Shown piece by piece: positions 46,134-55,679 of a DNA stretch of 64,000 nt. The notes under the pieces were generated by a model. That model saw nothing but the letters and a program-made list of their open reading frames with translations. It was not told the DNA's origin and made no database searches. Made by a program: the position numbers and the translations under genes. Position 1 is the stretch's first letter, and each line of letters starts with the position of its first letter. Source of the stretch: Indolivaga capnocytophagoides DSM 22835 (GTDB lineage Bacteria > Bacteroidota > Bacteroidia > Bacteroidales > Dysgonomonadaceae); assembly GCF_000426485.1 (NCBI RefSeq), contig NZ_AUFL01000008.1:62001-126000 (forward strand), in the 5' to 3' direction.

Positions 46134-46184
46134 AGCCAGTTATAAATTAGAAACGTATCATTAAATACTTTCAGTTACTTATAC
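46134..46184 (+). repeat. Longer intergenic box, copy B
   Basis: AGCCAGTTATAAATTAGAA, then ATTAAATACTTTCAGTTACT. It is the best-conserved partner of copies A and C, and lies 45 bases before the GH3 start codon. Confidence 0.55.
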
Positions 46185-46228
46185 CTGTATAATTGAAATC
46201 AATCAGAGTTACTTATAAACGAAATAGT

Positions 46229-48547
46229 ATGAAAAAAACATTGGTAATAATGGCAACATCAATCGGATTAGTAGCCGGAGTACATGCCCAGACTAAGGCT
46301 GAAATAGAAAAAAGGGCACACGAAATAGTGGCTAAAATGACTTTAGCCGAAAAAATAGGTCAAATGTCGCAAGTAAGTATCGATGCTGTATGTAAAGGTG
46401 AAGATACACCCCAAGGCAGTACAGTGGCATTAGACAAAGACAAATTGTATGATGTGATTGTCAATTATCACATAGGCTCTATTCTCAATTCTCCTAATAC
46501 ACGTGCTCGTACACCCCAGTGGTGGACTAAAACTATTGAGGAGATTCAGCATATGGCTATGAATGATACGCGTGTCAAAATTCCTGTGATATACGGGCTC
46601 GACCAGATACACGGAGGTACATATACTGCCGGGTCGACAATATTTCCTCATGAAATAGCATTGGCGGCATCTTTCAATCCTGCTCATGCCCGTAAGATGG
46701 GCGAAATTGCAGCTTATGAAACCCGAGCAAGTAATGTTCCTTGGAATTTTTCTCCGGTATTGGATTTAGGTAGTGATCCTCGCTTTCCTCGTCAGTACGA
46801 AGGGTTTGGCGAAGATCCTTATGTAGGATCCGTTTTCGGATATGAATTGGTTAAAGGATACGAAGGAGATAATAATAATGTTGGCGACAAGAATAAACTA
46901 GCTGCATGTATGAAGCATTTTATCGGTTATTCGGTTCCCATCAGTGGAAAAGACCGTACACCTGCTTATATACCTATGCCGGTTCTGCTTGAATATCATG
47001 CCCCTGCATTTCAGGCAGCTATAGATGCGGGAGTACATACTGTTATGATCAATTCGGGTATTATCAATAATGAACCTGTGCATGCCAGCTATAATCTTTT
47101 AACGAAACTGCTTCGTGAAGATATGGGATTCGATGGAATGATTGTTACAGACTGGGAAGATATCAATAAGCTATATACAAGAGACCGTATGGTTCCCTCG
47201 ATTAAAGAAGCCATCAAGGCGTCAATAAACGCAGGTGTGGATATGTCTATGATTCCTTACGATTATAAAGAATTTTGTGCACTGCTGACCGAATTGGTAA
47301 ATGAGGGTGAGGTTCCGATGTCTCGTATCGATGATGCTGTGACAAGGGTTATTGTATTGAAATTAAAGCTGGATTTGTTTAACACTCCTAATACATATGC
47401 AAAGGATTACCCTCGCTTTGGATCGGAAGAGTTCAAACAGGCATCATATGATGCGGCTGCCGATGCTATTACATTATTGAAAAATGATAATCAGATCTTA
47501 CCACTCCGCAAAGGAGCTAAAATATTGGTTGCTGGACCTAATGCTGTAAGCAAGCGTTCATTAAACGGAGGTTGGACATTCTCTTGGCAAGGAGAAAAAG
47601 TCGATGAGTTTGCCGGAGATTATCATCATATATTATCAGCCGTAGAAGCCAAATTCGGAAAAGAAAATGTAAGTTATGTTCCGGGAGTTAGTTATACCGA
47701 TGCTGTAGAATATGCTACAGAATACAAAGACCGTTTTGAAGAAGCTGTTGCTGCTACCAAAAATGCTGATTATATTGTCCTTTGCTTAGGTGAAAATTCG
47801 TATTGCGAAAAGCCCGGAGACTTGGATGATTTGTATTTGAATGACCTTCAGACTGAATTAGCCAAAGAAATGTTGAAAACCGGGAAAAAAGTGATACTTG
47901 TTTTGAGTGAAGGCCGTCCTCGTGTGATTTCGAAAATATCATCGAAAGTAGATGCCATTGTGCAGACTTATCTGCCCGGATTGTTCGGTGCAGATGCTTT
48001 AGCGAATATTCTTGCGGGTGAGGTAAATCCTTCGGGTAAATTGCCATATACTTATCCTGCATTTCCTAATTCGTTAGTACCGTATTATCATAAACATTCC
48101 GAGGAGCAAAAGAGAAGTGAAGGTGTATATAATTACGAAGGAGATTTTAATCCGGAGTATCACTTCGGATACGGACTTAGCTATACAACCTTTGGTTACA
48201 GCAATCTGAAAATAGACCGTACAAGCATAGGTAAAGATTCTAACGATGATATTACCATATCCATCGATGTTACAAATACAGGGAAAGTAGCAGGTAAAGA
48301 AGTAGTTCAATTGTATTCGAGTGACTTATATGCAAGTGTTATACCTGATACAAAAAGATTGAGACGTTTTGAGAAAATAGCACTTAATCCGAATGAAACC
48401 AAAACGGTAACATTCAAACTGAAAACGAAAGACTTATCGTATATCGATATGAATAATAAGAGGGTAATCGAACCCGGAGACTTCGAGCTACAGATAGGAG
48501 CTTCTTCTAATGATATTAAAGATAAAGTGATTCTTACAGTTGAATAA
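46229..48547 (+). CDS. GH3 beta-glucosidase
   Basis: About 772 aa from ATG 46229, which gives the signal peptide ending in VHAQ. The in-frame ATG at 46193 would place 12 extra residues before it. Domains: (beta/alpha)8 barrel (about 25-360, IEKRAHEIVAKMTLAEKIGQ; nucleophile Asp in MIVTDWED near residue 308), alpha/beta sandwich (about 400-580, ADAITLLKNDNQILPLRKGA; IVLCLGENSYCEKPGDLDDL) and a fibronectin III-like C-terminal domain (from about 650). Periplasmic removal of terminal glucose from glucomannan oligosaccharides fits the locus. GH3 specificity cannot be fixed by sequence alone. GH26 follows after 9 bases. Confidence 0.9.
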   Translation: MKKTLVIMATSIGLVAGVHAQTKAEIEKRAHEIVAKMTLAEKIGQMSQVSIDAVCKGEDTPQGSTVALDKDKLYDVIVNYHIGSILNSPNTRARTPQWWTKTIEEIQHMAMNDTRVKIPVIYGLDQIHGGTYTAGSTIFPHEIALAASFNPAHARKMGEIAAYETRASNVPWNFSPVLDLGSDPRFPRQYEGFGEDPYVGSVFGYELVKGYEGDNNNVGDKNKLAACMKHFIGYSVPISGKDRTPAYIPMPVLLEYHAPAFQAAIDAGVHTVMINSGIINNEPVHASYNLLTKLLREDMGFDGMIVTDWEDINKLYTRDRMVPSIKEAIKASINAGVDMSMIPYDYKEFCALLTELVNEGEVPMSRIDDAVTRVIVLKLKLDLFNTPNTYAKDYPRFGSEEFKQASYDAAADAITLLKNDNQILPLRKGAKILVAGPNAVSKRSLNGGWTFSWQGEKVDEFAGDYHHILSAVEAKFGKENVSYVPGVSYTDAVEYATEYKDRFEEAVAATKNADYIVLCLGENSYCEKPGDLDDLYLNDLQTELAKEMLKTGKKVILVLSEGRPRVISKISSKVDAIVQTYLPGLFGADALANILAGEVNPSGKLPYTYPAFPNSLVPYYHKHSEEQKRSEGVYNYEGDFNPEYHFGYGLSYTTFGYSNLKIDRTSIGKDSNDDITISIDVTNTGKVAGKEVVQLYSSDLYASVIPDTKRLRRFEKIALNPNETKTVTFKLKTKDLSYIDMNNKRVIEPGDFELQIGASSNDIKDKVILTVE

Positions 48548-48556
48548 CAAATTTGC

Positions 48557-49678
48557 ATGAAAAAAAAACTAATAATATTCTCGATTTTATGTACTGCTAT
48601 CATGGCATGTAAACCACAAGGCAAGACATTCTCCAAACAGCCCATTGATAGTAATGCTACAACCGAAACGGTTGCATTATACAACAAACTTTTTGATGGT
48701 ATGGATAAAGGCATTATGCTCGGGCATCAGGATGATCTGGCATATGGGCATGGGTGGTACAAAGAAAACGGACGGTCTGATGTTAAAGATGTGACCGGCG
48801 ATTATCCTGCAGTCATCGGTTGGGAACTCGGACACATAGAGATTGGAGCTCAAGTAAATCTAGATTCTATTTATTTTTCGGATATGAAAAAGTATATTGA
48901 ACAGACTTATAAACGAGGCGGTATAACCACAGCAAGCTGGCACGGCGATAATATTGTTACCGGTAATACAGCGTGGGATTGTGCTCAGGATTCGGTTGTG
49001 AGGTCTGTTTTACTGGAGGGAGTTAACCATGCCAAGTATTTGACATGGTTGGATCGGGTCGCCGATTTCTTTCTGGGTTTAAAAGATGATGACGGCAATG
49101 CTATACCTGTTATCTTCAGAATGTATCACGAGCATACCGGAGATTGGTTTTGGTGGGGAGCAAAGCAATGTACTCCTGAAGAATATAAAAAACTTTGGAT
49201 TATGACCGTTGATTATCTGCGAGATACAAAAAAAGTGCATAACCTGCTGTATGCATATTCACCATCAGAGACAAATGATGAAGCTCATTTTTTGGAAAGA
49301 TATCCGGGAGACGATTATGTCGATATAGTAGGATATGACTGTTATGTGCCTGGTAAGGATTCCGCATCGATCGAAAGTTATAAACTGGCAATGGAACGTA
49401 ATCTGAATACAGTAACGTCTTATGCTTTGAAATCGGGTAAACTTCCAACAATCGGAGAAACCGGAATGGAAAGCATTCCCGACACTACTTATTTCACTCA
49501 GGTGGTTCATCCTATTATCAGTAAGTATAAGATTGCGTGGATACTGTTTTGGCGTAATGCATGGGAAAGAAACAGTACTCATCATTATTATGTTCCCTTC
49601 AAAGGGCATCCTGCGGAAAATGATTTCAAACAATTCGTCGATCAGAAGAATATATTAATGAACAATGATATAAAGTGA
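48557..49678 (+). CDS. GH26 beta-mannanase lipoprotein
   Basis: 373 aa. Lipobox CTAIMAC (residue 17), then KPQGK; without an acidic +2/+3 run, periplasmic rather than surface location is possible. GH26 motifs: GIMLGHQDDLAYGHGW (near 53), IGWELGHIEIGA (near 93), acid/base Glu in FRMYHEHTGDWFWWG (about residue 192), DIVGYDCYV (near 258) and nucleophile Glu in PTIGETGMES (about residue 301). The length and motifs resemble the mannobiose-releasing GH26 enzymes of Bacteroides fragilis. Such an enzyme would feed the symporter, epimerase and phosphorylase encoded upstream. Only 4 bases separate it from GH97. Confidence 0.9.
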   Translation: MKKKLIIFSILCTAIMACKPQGKTFSKQPIDSNATTETVALYNKLFDGMDKGIMLGHQDDLAYGHGWYKENGRSDVKDVTGDYPAVIGWELGHIEIGAQVNLDSIYFSDMKKYIEQTYKRGGITTASWHGDNIVTGNTAWDCAQDSVVRSVLLEGVNHAKYLTWLDRVADFFLGLKDDDGNAIPVIFRMYHEHTGDWFWWGAKQCTPEEYKKLWIMTVDYLRDTKKVHNLLYAYSPSETNDEAHFLERYPGDDYVDIVGYDCYVPGKDSASIESYKLAMERNLNTVTSYALKSGKLPTIGETGMESIPDTTYFTQVVHPIISKYKIAWILFWRNAWERNSTHHYYVPFKGHPAENDFKQFVDQKNILMNNDIK

Positions 49679-49682
49679 ATTA

Positions 49683-51692
49683 ATGATGAAAAGACTTAAT
49701 TTATTCCTTTTACTTTTATCTCTGTCATTTATGGCAGTGCATGCTCAGAAGAACTTTCAGCTGAAATCTCCGGATTCGAAGCTTAGTGCAGATATTGTTG
49801 TTGGTAAGACAATTCATTATTCGGTATCGCATCAGGGTGACGTAATGTTATTACCTTCTGCTATATCTATGAATTTGGCGGATGGAACATCTTTTGGTAT
49901 CGATTCTAAATTAGCAGCATCTTCTGCCCGTTCAGTGAATACCATTATAGATGCTCCTGTTTATAAAAAGAGTAAGGTTGTTGATTACTATAATGAGTTG
50001 ACTCTTCGTCTTAAAGGTGATTATTCGATAATCTTCAGGGCTTATAATGATGGTGTAGCTTATCGGTTTGTGTCGAATAAGAAACAAGCCTTTATTGTAC
50101 AGAACGAGCAAGCTGAGTTTAACTTTCCTGATGACTCTAAAGCATATATTCCTTATGTAGATGACCGCAATGGAGCTAAAGATACATTCGAAAAACAGTA
50201 TTATAACTCCTTTGAAAACACATATCAACATATTCCTTTAGCTGAATGGAATAAAAAACGGCTGGCTTTTTCACCTCTGGTAGTGGAGGGTGTAAACGGC
50301 AAAAAAGTCTGTATTGCTGAGTCAGATCTTTTAAATTATCCGGGTATGTTCCTGTATAATAAAGATGGTGCAGATGGTTTGATAGGAGTCTATGCTCCAT
50401 ATCCCGCCACTACAAAGCAAGGAGGGCATAATATGTTGCAAGATGAGGTTATATCGCATGAATCGTATATTGCAAAGTGTGAAGGACAGACCTCGTTTCC
50501 ATGGAGAGCGGTAATAGTTTCGGAAAAAGACGCAGAGCTGGCAAACAGCGATATGGTCTACAAATTGGCCTCTGAATCTGATAAAAGCATAGACTACTCG
50601 TGGGTAAAACCCGGAAAAGTAGCTTGGGACTGGTGGAATGACTGGAATCTGAAAAATGTTGATTTCTATACAGGAGTGAATAATGATACTTATAAATATT
50701 ACATTGACTTTGCTTCGAAATATGGTATTGAATATGTTATTCTGGATGAGGGATGGGCTGTGAATCTTCAGTCCGATTTATTTCAGGTAGTACCCGAAAT
50801 AAATCTGCCCGGACTTGTGGCATATGCTAAAAGCAAGAATGTAGACCTTATACTATGGGCAGGTTATTATGCCTTTAATAAAGACTTGGAACGTGTATGC
50901 AAACATTATTCCGAAATGGGAATCAAAGGGTTTAAGATCGACTTTATGGACAGGGATGATCAGATAATGGTGGATTTTCATCATCGGGCGGCACAGGTAG
51001 CTGCCCAATATAAGATGTTGGTCGATTTTCACGGTACATATAAGCCAACAGGATTGCAAAGAACGTATCCTAATGTTATTAACTTCGAAGGTGTTCACGG
51101 GCTTGAGCAGATGAAATGGTCTCCGTCATCGGTCGATCAGGTGACGTATGATGTTACTATGCCTTTTATCCGTATGGTCGCAGGTCCTATTGATTATACT
51201 CAGGGGGCTATGAGGAATGCTACCAAAGACAATTACTTTCCGGTAAACTCAGAGCCCATGAGCCAAGGAACGAGAACCCGTCAATTGGCTGAATACGTTA
51301 TATTCGAATCTCCATTGAATATGCTTTGCGATAATCCTTCTAATTATATGAAAGAAGATGAGTGTACCCGATTTATAGCAAATATCCCGACAGTTTGGGA
51401 TGAGACGGTAAGTGTGAACGGAGAGATAGCTAAATATTTGACGTTAGCACGCCGAAAGGGTGATGTCTGGTATTTGGGAGCTTTAACCAATTGGGATCAG
51501 AGAGAACTGATTTTAGATTTGTCTTTTCTGGGAGAAGGAAACTTCAAAGCTGAAGTGTTTCAGGATGGAAAAAATGCTCATAGGGTAGCATCAGACTATA
51601 AAAAGATAGAGATTCCTGTGCCTTCCGATCGTAAATTGAAGATAAATATGGCTCCCGGTGGTGGCTATGCCATGAAGATATCGAAGATTTGA
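49683..51692 (+). CDS. GH97 alpha-galactosidase (retaining type)
   Basis: 669 aa. Signal peptide ending in AVHAQ. N-terminal beta-supersandwich (about 25-290), catalytic barrel (about 300-560, KVAWDWWNDWNLKNVDFYTG; YVILDEGWAVNL), C-terminal beta domain. The segment GFKIDFMDRDDQ has Asp at about residue 420, the nucleophile position of retaining GH97 alpha-galactosidases, and NFEGVHGLEQ supplies the acid/base Glu at about 469. Inverting members such as SusB have a Glu/Gly arrangement instead. This supports removal of alpha-1,6-galactose side chains from galactomannan. A strong hairpin ends the operon after this gene. Confidence 0.87.
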   Translation: MMKRLNLFLLLLSLSFMAVHAQKNFQLKSPDSKLSADIVVGKTIHYSVSHQGDVMLLPSAISMNLADGTSFGIDSKLAASSARSVNTIIDAPVYKKSKVVDYYNELTLRLKGDYSIIFRAYNDGVAYRFVSNKKQAFIVQNEQAEFNFPDDSKAYIPYVDDRNGAKDTFEKQYYNSFENTYQHIPLAEWNKKRLAFSPLVVEGVNGKKVCIAESDLLNYPGMFLYNKDGADGLIGVYAPYPATTKQGGHNMLQDEVISHESYIAKCEGQTSFPWRAVIVSEKDAELANSDMVYKLASESDKSIDYSWVKPGKVAWDWWNDWNLKNVDFYTGVNNDTYKYYIDFASKYGIEYVILDEGWAVNLQSDLFQVVPEINLPGLVAYAKSKNVDLILWAGYYAFNKDLERVCKHYSEMGIKGFKIDFMDRDDQIMVDFHHRAAQVAAQYKMLVDFHGTYKPTGLQRTYPNVINFEGVHGLEQMKWSPSSVDQVTYDVTMPFIRMVAGPIDYTQGAMRNATKDNYFPVNSEPMSQGTRTRQLAEYVIFESPLNMLCDNPSNYMKEDECTRFIANIPTVWDETVSVNGEIAKYLTLARRKGDVWYLGALTNWDQRELILDLSFLGEGNFKAEVFQDGKNAHRVASDYKKIEIPVPSDRKLKINMAPGGGYAMKISKI

Positions 51693-51743
51693 AGTCTATG
51701 ATTTTCATCTCAATAGAAGTGACTGGTTTGGAGTAAAGTGTAT

Positions 51744-51785
51744 AAAATAGCTCATAATGAATAACTATACATTATGAGCTATTTT
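51744..51785. terminator. Bidirectional terminator at the end of the mannan locus
   Basis: AAAATAGCTCATAATG (51744-51759) pairs perfectly with CATTATGAGCTATTTT (51770-51785), a 16-bp stem with A/T runs on both sides. It serves the mannan operon and the convergent stress-protein gene. Confidence 0.85.
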
Positions 51786-51807
51786 TATTTAGTATTATTG
51801 CTCTTTA

Positions 51808-52938
51808 TCAGAACAATCCTTTTTCTCCTCTCAAGGTTAGCAGCACTACATTTAAAGAGGCTAGTATCTTTCGGGAATTACTAGGTAAAAACATTCTGCC
51901 CCATAAACTCCGACGTTGGGTGTTTACAGCTACTATGTCTACTTTTTCCGTTTCGATAAAGTCTTTTATTCCTTGTACAAAGTCGGTCTCATTAATTAGT
52001 TTATAGCTAATGTTCATATCTGAATATTTCTGAGTGAAAGACTCTTGCAGTTTTAATAAGTCCGACTCAGACCATTTACCATTGCGTGCATCGGTAATTA
52101 TGTGAACTAAGGTAATTTTGAGACCTTTGTAAGGTAGCAGATGATTTACCAGATAGTCAAACGAATATATATCCCGACGATGTATATTCGTGAAAAAGGC
52201 GATATGTCTGACATCTTTTGCTCCTTCAAATGAAGAATTTTCAGGAATTGCCAAAACGGGAATATCCGTCATTTCTATGATATCGGCGGTAACACTCCCC
52301 AAAATATTTGTTCTGTTGTCATTTGTACCTCTTTTACCAAGTACTAACAGCATGGGTTTATATTCTTCTATAAAGCTTTCTATTTCTTCTTCAACTATTC
52401 CCTCCCTTAACGAATAAGAATAGTTAACCGACGGGAATTTACCTGCTTCGATATTTTTGTCTATTTCGACGCACAGATCAAGCATCTGTTTTCTTGATTT
52501 ATCCAGAATACTGACGTCCCCATCATTCTTTAGTGCATCTGCGAATGGAATTTGAGTCGGAAAATAGATATTGTTATAAATGTGCAATATCTTTACCTTA
52601 GCATCTAATTCCTTTGCTATGCTGAAGGCTGTCTGACATGCTTTCATCGAATAGGTCGAAAAATCGACAGCTACAAGTATCCGTTTACGCCCATCATCCA
52701 TTTTCAGGGTTTGCATATCATTGTAACTGAATAATTTATTCTCTTCGATAATTGTCAATGCCTTTGAGATCTGCGATTCTTTAATCTTTACAGCATATCC
52801 TTTTGCAGTATCGCCTACATAATCATTCTGGCTTAATTCTTCCAGATAAACCGGAATGTTTCTGCTTTCCAGAACTTCTTTTAGCTTAAAGGCTTTTTCT
52901 TTGGTATGTATAGCTAAAGTTATAATCTTATCTTCCAT
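51808..52938 (-). CDS. Tandem universal stress protein with N-terminal signal-transducing-like domain
   Basis: 376 aa, cytoplasmic. Residues 1-68 form a small alpha/beta domain (ITLAIHTKEKAFKLKEVLES) like the DUF2007-type putative signal-transducing domain. Residues about 84-230 form a UspA domain with the ATP-binding signature GKRGTNDNRTNILGSVTADI, and 240-372 a second UspA domain in which that loop is degenerate (NTQRRSLWGRMFLPSNSRKI). The role is in starvation, redox or envelope stress. It is a single gene converging on the mannan operon terminator. A TATTTTTG box is upstream at 53015-53022. Confidence 0.83.
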   Translation of the reverse strand: MEDKIITLAIHTKEKAFKLKEVLESRNIPVYLEELSQNDYVGDTAKGYAVKIKESQISKALTIIEENKLFSYNDMQTLKMDDGRKRILVAVDFSTYSMKACQTAFSIAKELDAKVKILHIYNNIYFPTQIPFADALKNDGDVSILDKSRKQMLDLCVEIDKNIEAGKFPSVNYSYSLREGIVEEEIESFIEEYKPMLLVLGKRGTNDNRTNILGSVTADIIEMTDIPVLAIPENSSFEGAKDVRHIAFFTNIHRRDIYSFDYLVNHLLPYKGLKITLVHIITDARNGKWSESDLLKLQESFTQKYSDMNISYKLINETDFVQGIKDFIETEKVDIVAVNTQRRSLWGRMFLPSNSRKILASLNVVLLTLRGEKGLF

Positions 52939-53282
52939 ATCTCTTTATAATTTGGTTATAATTAAATTTACAGCTCTCTGTAATAAAGGTAGGTTTTTTT
53001 AGCTTTCGTCTATACAAAAATAGAATATTTTATGATACTTCAGCCTAAATTAAGAGGAAAAATAGGACATTTGATATGGTTTTTCAGTCTTTGGTAATTA
53101 TTACCGTATTAATAATTTAGCGATGCAGATAGTTCCATTGAAATGTTCTGTTTTCAGAATTCAAAAGAACAAGCTATTCTATTGATAAGGTGAATACTGC
53201 CTTCTTGTTGTTGTCTTAGTTTTGCTTATATTTCTTTATCTATAATAATGTGTCGGAAAAATAGGACATATATAAATGCAAA
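52939..53282. other. Gap between stress-protein and histidine kinase genes with a 15-bp direct repeat
   Basis: 344 bases without a gene. GGAAAAATAGGACAT occurs at 53056-53070 and again at 53255-53269 in the same orientation. TATTTTTG on the minus strand (53015-53022) may be the -7 box of the stress-protein gene. Confidence 0.5.
53015..53022 (-). promoter_or_regulatory. Bacteroidetes -7 box (TATTTTTG)
   Basis: It matches TAnnTTTG on the minus strand, 76 bases before the start codon of the stress-protein gene. No -33 TTG is evident. Confidence 0.4.
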
Positions 53283-54590
53283 TCAAAACAATACTTCAAA
53301 ACGGTGCATATTATCGATATATTGATATTTTATTTGCCAGTTATGTAATTTGCAGATTTGGTATGTGATAGATAATCCGAGACCGTTCCCTTTCTTGTTT
53401 TCTGAAGTTCGGCTAAATCTTCTGAATATTTTGTCTGTATCTAATGCTGTCTTTTCTCCGGTATTTTCTATAATAAACGAATTAGTATCAACTCTAATGA
53501 TAATCCTGGCATCCGCAGCTTCCGTATTATGACGGATTGCATTTACAATAAGATTATTTATAAGGCTTTCCAATAGTATTTTATTTGCTGATAAGATCGT
53601 ATGGCCTACGATATCTGCAGATATTACAATACCATTGCTTTCGGCTAAATCCGTAAGATTACCGAGTTGCTTGTATAAAAGTCTGTTGAAATCTATCTCT
53701 TCGGTTTCTTTAAATTGATTATTATCTAATCGAGCCAATAAAAGAAGATTTTTGTTTAACCTTGTGAGACGCGAAAGGATATCGTATAAAGAATGTATTG
53801 TTTCGACTTGCTCTTCCGATAAGTTTGGTTCTTGTAAAAAGACATCCAGTTTACTCTGAAACACAGCCAGAGGTGTCTGCAGTTCGTGAGAAGCATTCTG
53901 AACGAACTCTTTCTGCTGATTATATGCCTTTAGATTATTGGATATTAAGTTATGTAATATTGTGTTTAGCCGATTGTATTCTATCGTATCGGTCTGTTCG
54001 AATTGGGGTGTGTTACCTTTATCAATATCAAAATTTTCAACTTTAGACAAGCTATCATAAAAGGGTCTCCATAATCTTTTAGATATAGCTCTCAGAACAA
54101 CAAACATACATACAAATAATACTATAAATAAAATACCATATTGTCCTACAAGAGTTCTAGCCAGATCATCATCTTCAATCATGGCAATACGCGACATCAG
54201 AATATAAGGTTCGCCTTGTATCGGTATTTTTTGATAATAAACCCTATAGTCTACTTCGTGACCTTCTGCTTTATTATAGAATGGTTTTTCAATGACGTGA
54301 TTTAAAGAATGATGTAAATCGGTAATATTAATGTCTGATATGGCGGATAAGGGGAATATCTGCATGTCTTCATTATACTTGTTCCAGTGATCAATCTCAT
54401 CAATAGTAAAAGAAGATAAATGATCTGCCACAAATTCATCACTTCTGAATATAATAAGTTCGTCAAGATCTTCGGCATAAAAATGTTTCATGACGAAAAA
54501 GAGCAAAGGCGAACAGCATGTTAATATAATGACAGTAGATATAGTAAACTGCCCCATGCTTTTTCTTAATAAACTTTTTACTCTTCCCAT
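53283..54590 (-). CDS. Sensor histidine kinase
   Basis: 435 aa. Transmembrane helix (residues about 15-33, TISTVIILTCCSPLLFFVM), periplasmic sensor (about 35-165) and second transmembrane helix (VGQYGILFIVLFVCMFVVLR). The HisKA H-box is EFVQNASHELQTPLAVFQSK (His near residue 238). The ATPase has N-box LINNLIVNAIRHN, FIIENTG in place of the usual DNG box, F-box FRRFSR and GNGLGLSI. It overlaps the response regulator stop by 13 bases, so the two are translated together. The signal is unknown. Confidence 0.9.
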   Translation of the reverse strand: MGRVKSLLRKSMGQFTISTVIILTCCSPLLFFVMKHFYAEDLDELIIFRSDEFVADHLSSFTIDEIDHWNKYNEDMQIFPLSAISDINITDLHHSLNHVIEKPFYNKAEGHEVDYRVYYQKIPIQGEPYILMSRIAMIEDDDLARTLVGQYGILFIVLFVCMFVVLRAISKRLWRPFYDSLSKVENFDIDKGNTPQFEQTDTIEYNRLNTILHNLISNNLKAYNQQKEFVQNASHELQTPLAVFQSKLDVFLQEPNLSEEQVETIHSLYDILSRLTRLNKNLLLLARLDNNQFKETEEIDFNRLLYKQLGNLTDLAESNGIVISADIVGHTILSANKILLESLINNLIVNAIRHNTEAADARIIIRVDTNSFIIENTGEKTALDTDKIFRRFSRTSENKKGNGLGLSITYQICKLHNWQIKYQYIDNMHRFEVLF

Positions 54591-55252
54591 TGATAGCCTG
54601 TTCCGTAAATATTCTTAATATGATTGGCACAACCTGCATCGGCAAGTTTTATTTTCAGATTCTTGATGTGGGCATATACAAAGTTCTGGCTGTCGAGCAT
54701 ATCAGCCATATCTCCCGACAGATGTTCGGCAATTGCATTCTTGGAAATAACCTTGTTGCTGTTGCTTACTAAATACAAGAGTAGTTCATATTCCGATTTT
54801 GTAAGTAATATATCCTGATTGTTTGCTATTACCTTCTTTCCTAGTAGATCTATTTTTATATTGTTAGATTTGAGGGTATTACTGTGCGAGAACTGTTTTC
54901 GCCTCAGTAATGCGTATATTCGCATACTCAGTTCCGATAGAGGAAACGGCTTGGATAGATAATCATCTGCACCTATTTTAAGACCTTCAAGCCTGTCATC
55001 GAGTGTACCTCTGGCTGAAATAATAATGATACCGCTGTCGACGCCCTGTCTCTTTATTTCCTCCAGCACTTTCAAGCCATCCCCTCCCGGAAGGTTTAGG
55101 TCTAAGAGAATGCAATCGTAATTATATATAGACACTTTGTCCAGAGCATCTTCAAAATTATAAGCCTGTTCGCAGATATAGTTTTCCGAAGAAAGGTATT
55201 TCTTTATATTCTGAGATAATTCCTTTTCATCCTCGATGATCAGTATTTTCAT
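54578..55252 (-). CDS. OmpR/PhoB-family response regulator
   Basis: 224 aa. Receiver domain (1-118): IIEDEKELSQN (acidic pair), phosphoacceptor Asp near residue 51 in CILLDLNLPGGDG, ISARG (Thr/Ser switch), YLSKPF (Lys). Winged helix (about 128-222): LTKSEYELLLYLVSNSNKVI, VYAHIKNLKIKLADAG, IKNIYGTGYQW. It is the cognate regulator of the overlapping kinase gene and lies 7 bases from the EamA permease gene, which is probably co-transcribed upstream of it. Confidence 0.92.
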   Translation of the reverse strand: MKILIIEDEKELSQNIKKYLSSENYICEQAYNFEDALDKVSIYNYDCILLDLNLPGGDGLKVLEEIKRQGVDSGIIIISARGTLDDRLEGLKIGADDYLSKPFPLSELSMRIYALLRRKQFSHSNTLKSNNIKIDLLGKKVIANNQDILLTKSEYELLLYLVSNSNKVISKNAIAEHLSGDMADMLDSQNFVYAHIKNLKIKLADAGCANHIKNIYGTGYQWEE

Positions 55253-55259
55253 AGTATAT

Positions 55260-55679
55260 TCATTTATCTGTTAATATCACCAGCGAACCTCCCGCTATTA
55301 ATAACGCTCCTAATATGACTTTCCAACTTACAGGTTCTTTCAATATAATGAAAGAAAGAAATATCGTGAATACGACACTCATTTTGTCTATCGGTGCTAC
55401 TTTCGAAGCATTGCCAAGCTGTAATGCTTTGAAGTAAAATAACCAGGATAATCCCGTTGCTGCTCCTGATAGGATTAAAAATATCCAGTTGGTCTTTGTT
55501 AGTGTTTTTATCGATCCAATTTCGTTTCCGGCCAGTACAATACCCCATGTTATAAATAATATTACACATGTTCTGATAGCTGTTGCCACATTAGAATCTA
55601 CATTCTTGATTCCTATTTTTGCAAATATAGCCGTTAATGCAGCAAACACAGCTGATAATATTGCATACCATTTCCACAT
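55260..55679 (-). CDS. Short EamA-family (DMT) permease
   Basis: 139 aa from the ATG at 55679; a longer frame to 55766 would add a basic, non-membrane lead. Five hydrophobic helices of a half-size EamA domain: WYAILSAVFAALTAIFAKIG, VILFITWGIVLAG, WIFLILSGAATGLSWLFYFK, VVFTIFLSFIILKE, VILGALLIAGGSLVILTDK. Single-domain members of about 140 aa work as dimers. The substrate is unknown. It is the first gene of an apparent operon with the two-component system. Confidence 0.82.
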   Translation of the reverse strand: MWKWYAILSAVFAALTAIFAKIGIKNVDSNVATAIRTCVILFITWGIVLAGNEIGSIKTLTKTNWIFLILSGAATGLSWLFYFKALQLGNASKVAPIDKMSVVFTIFLSFIILKEPVSWKVILGALLIAGGSLVILTDK

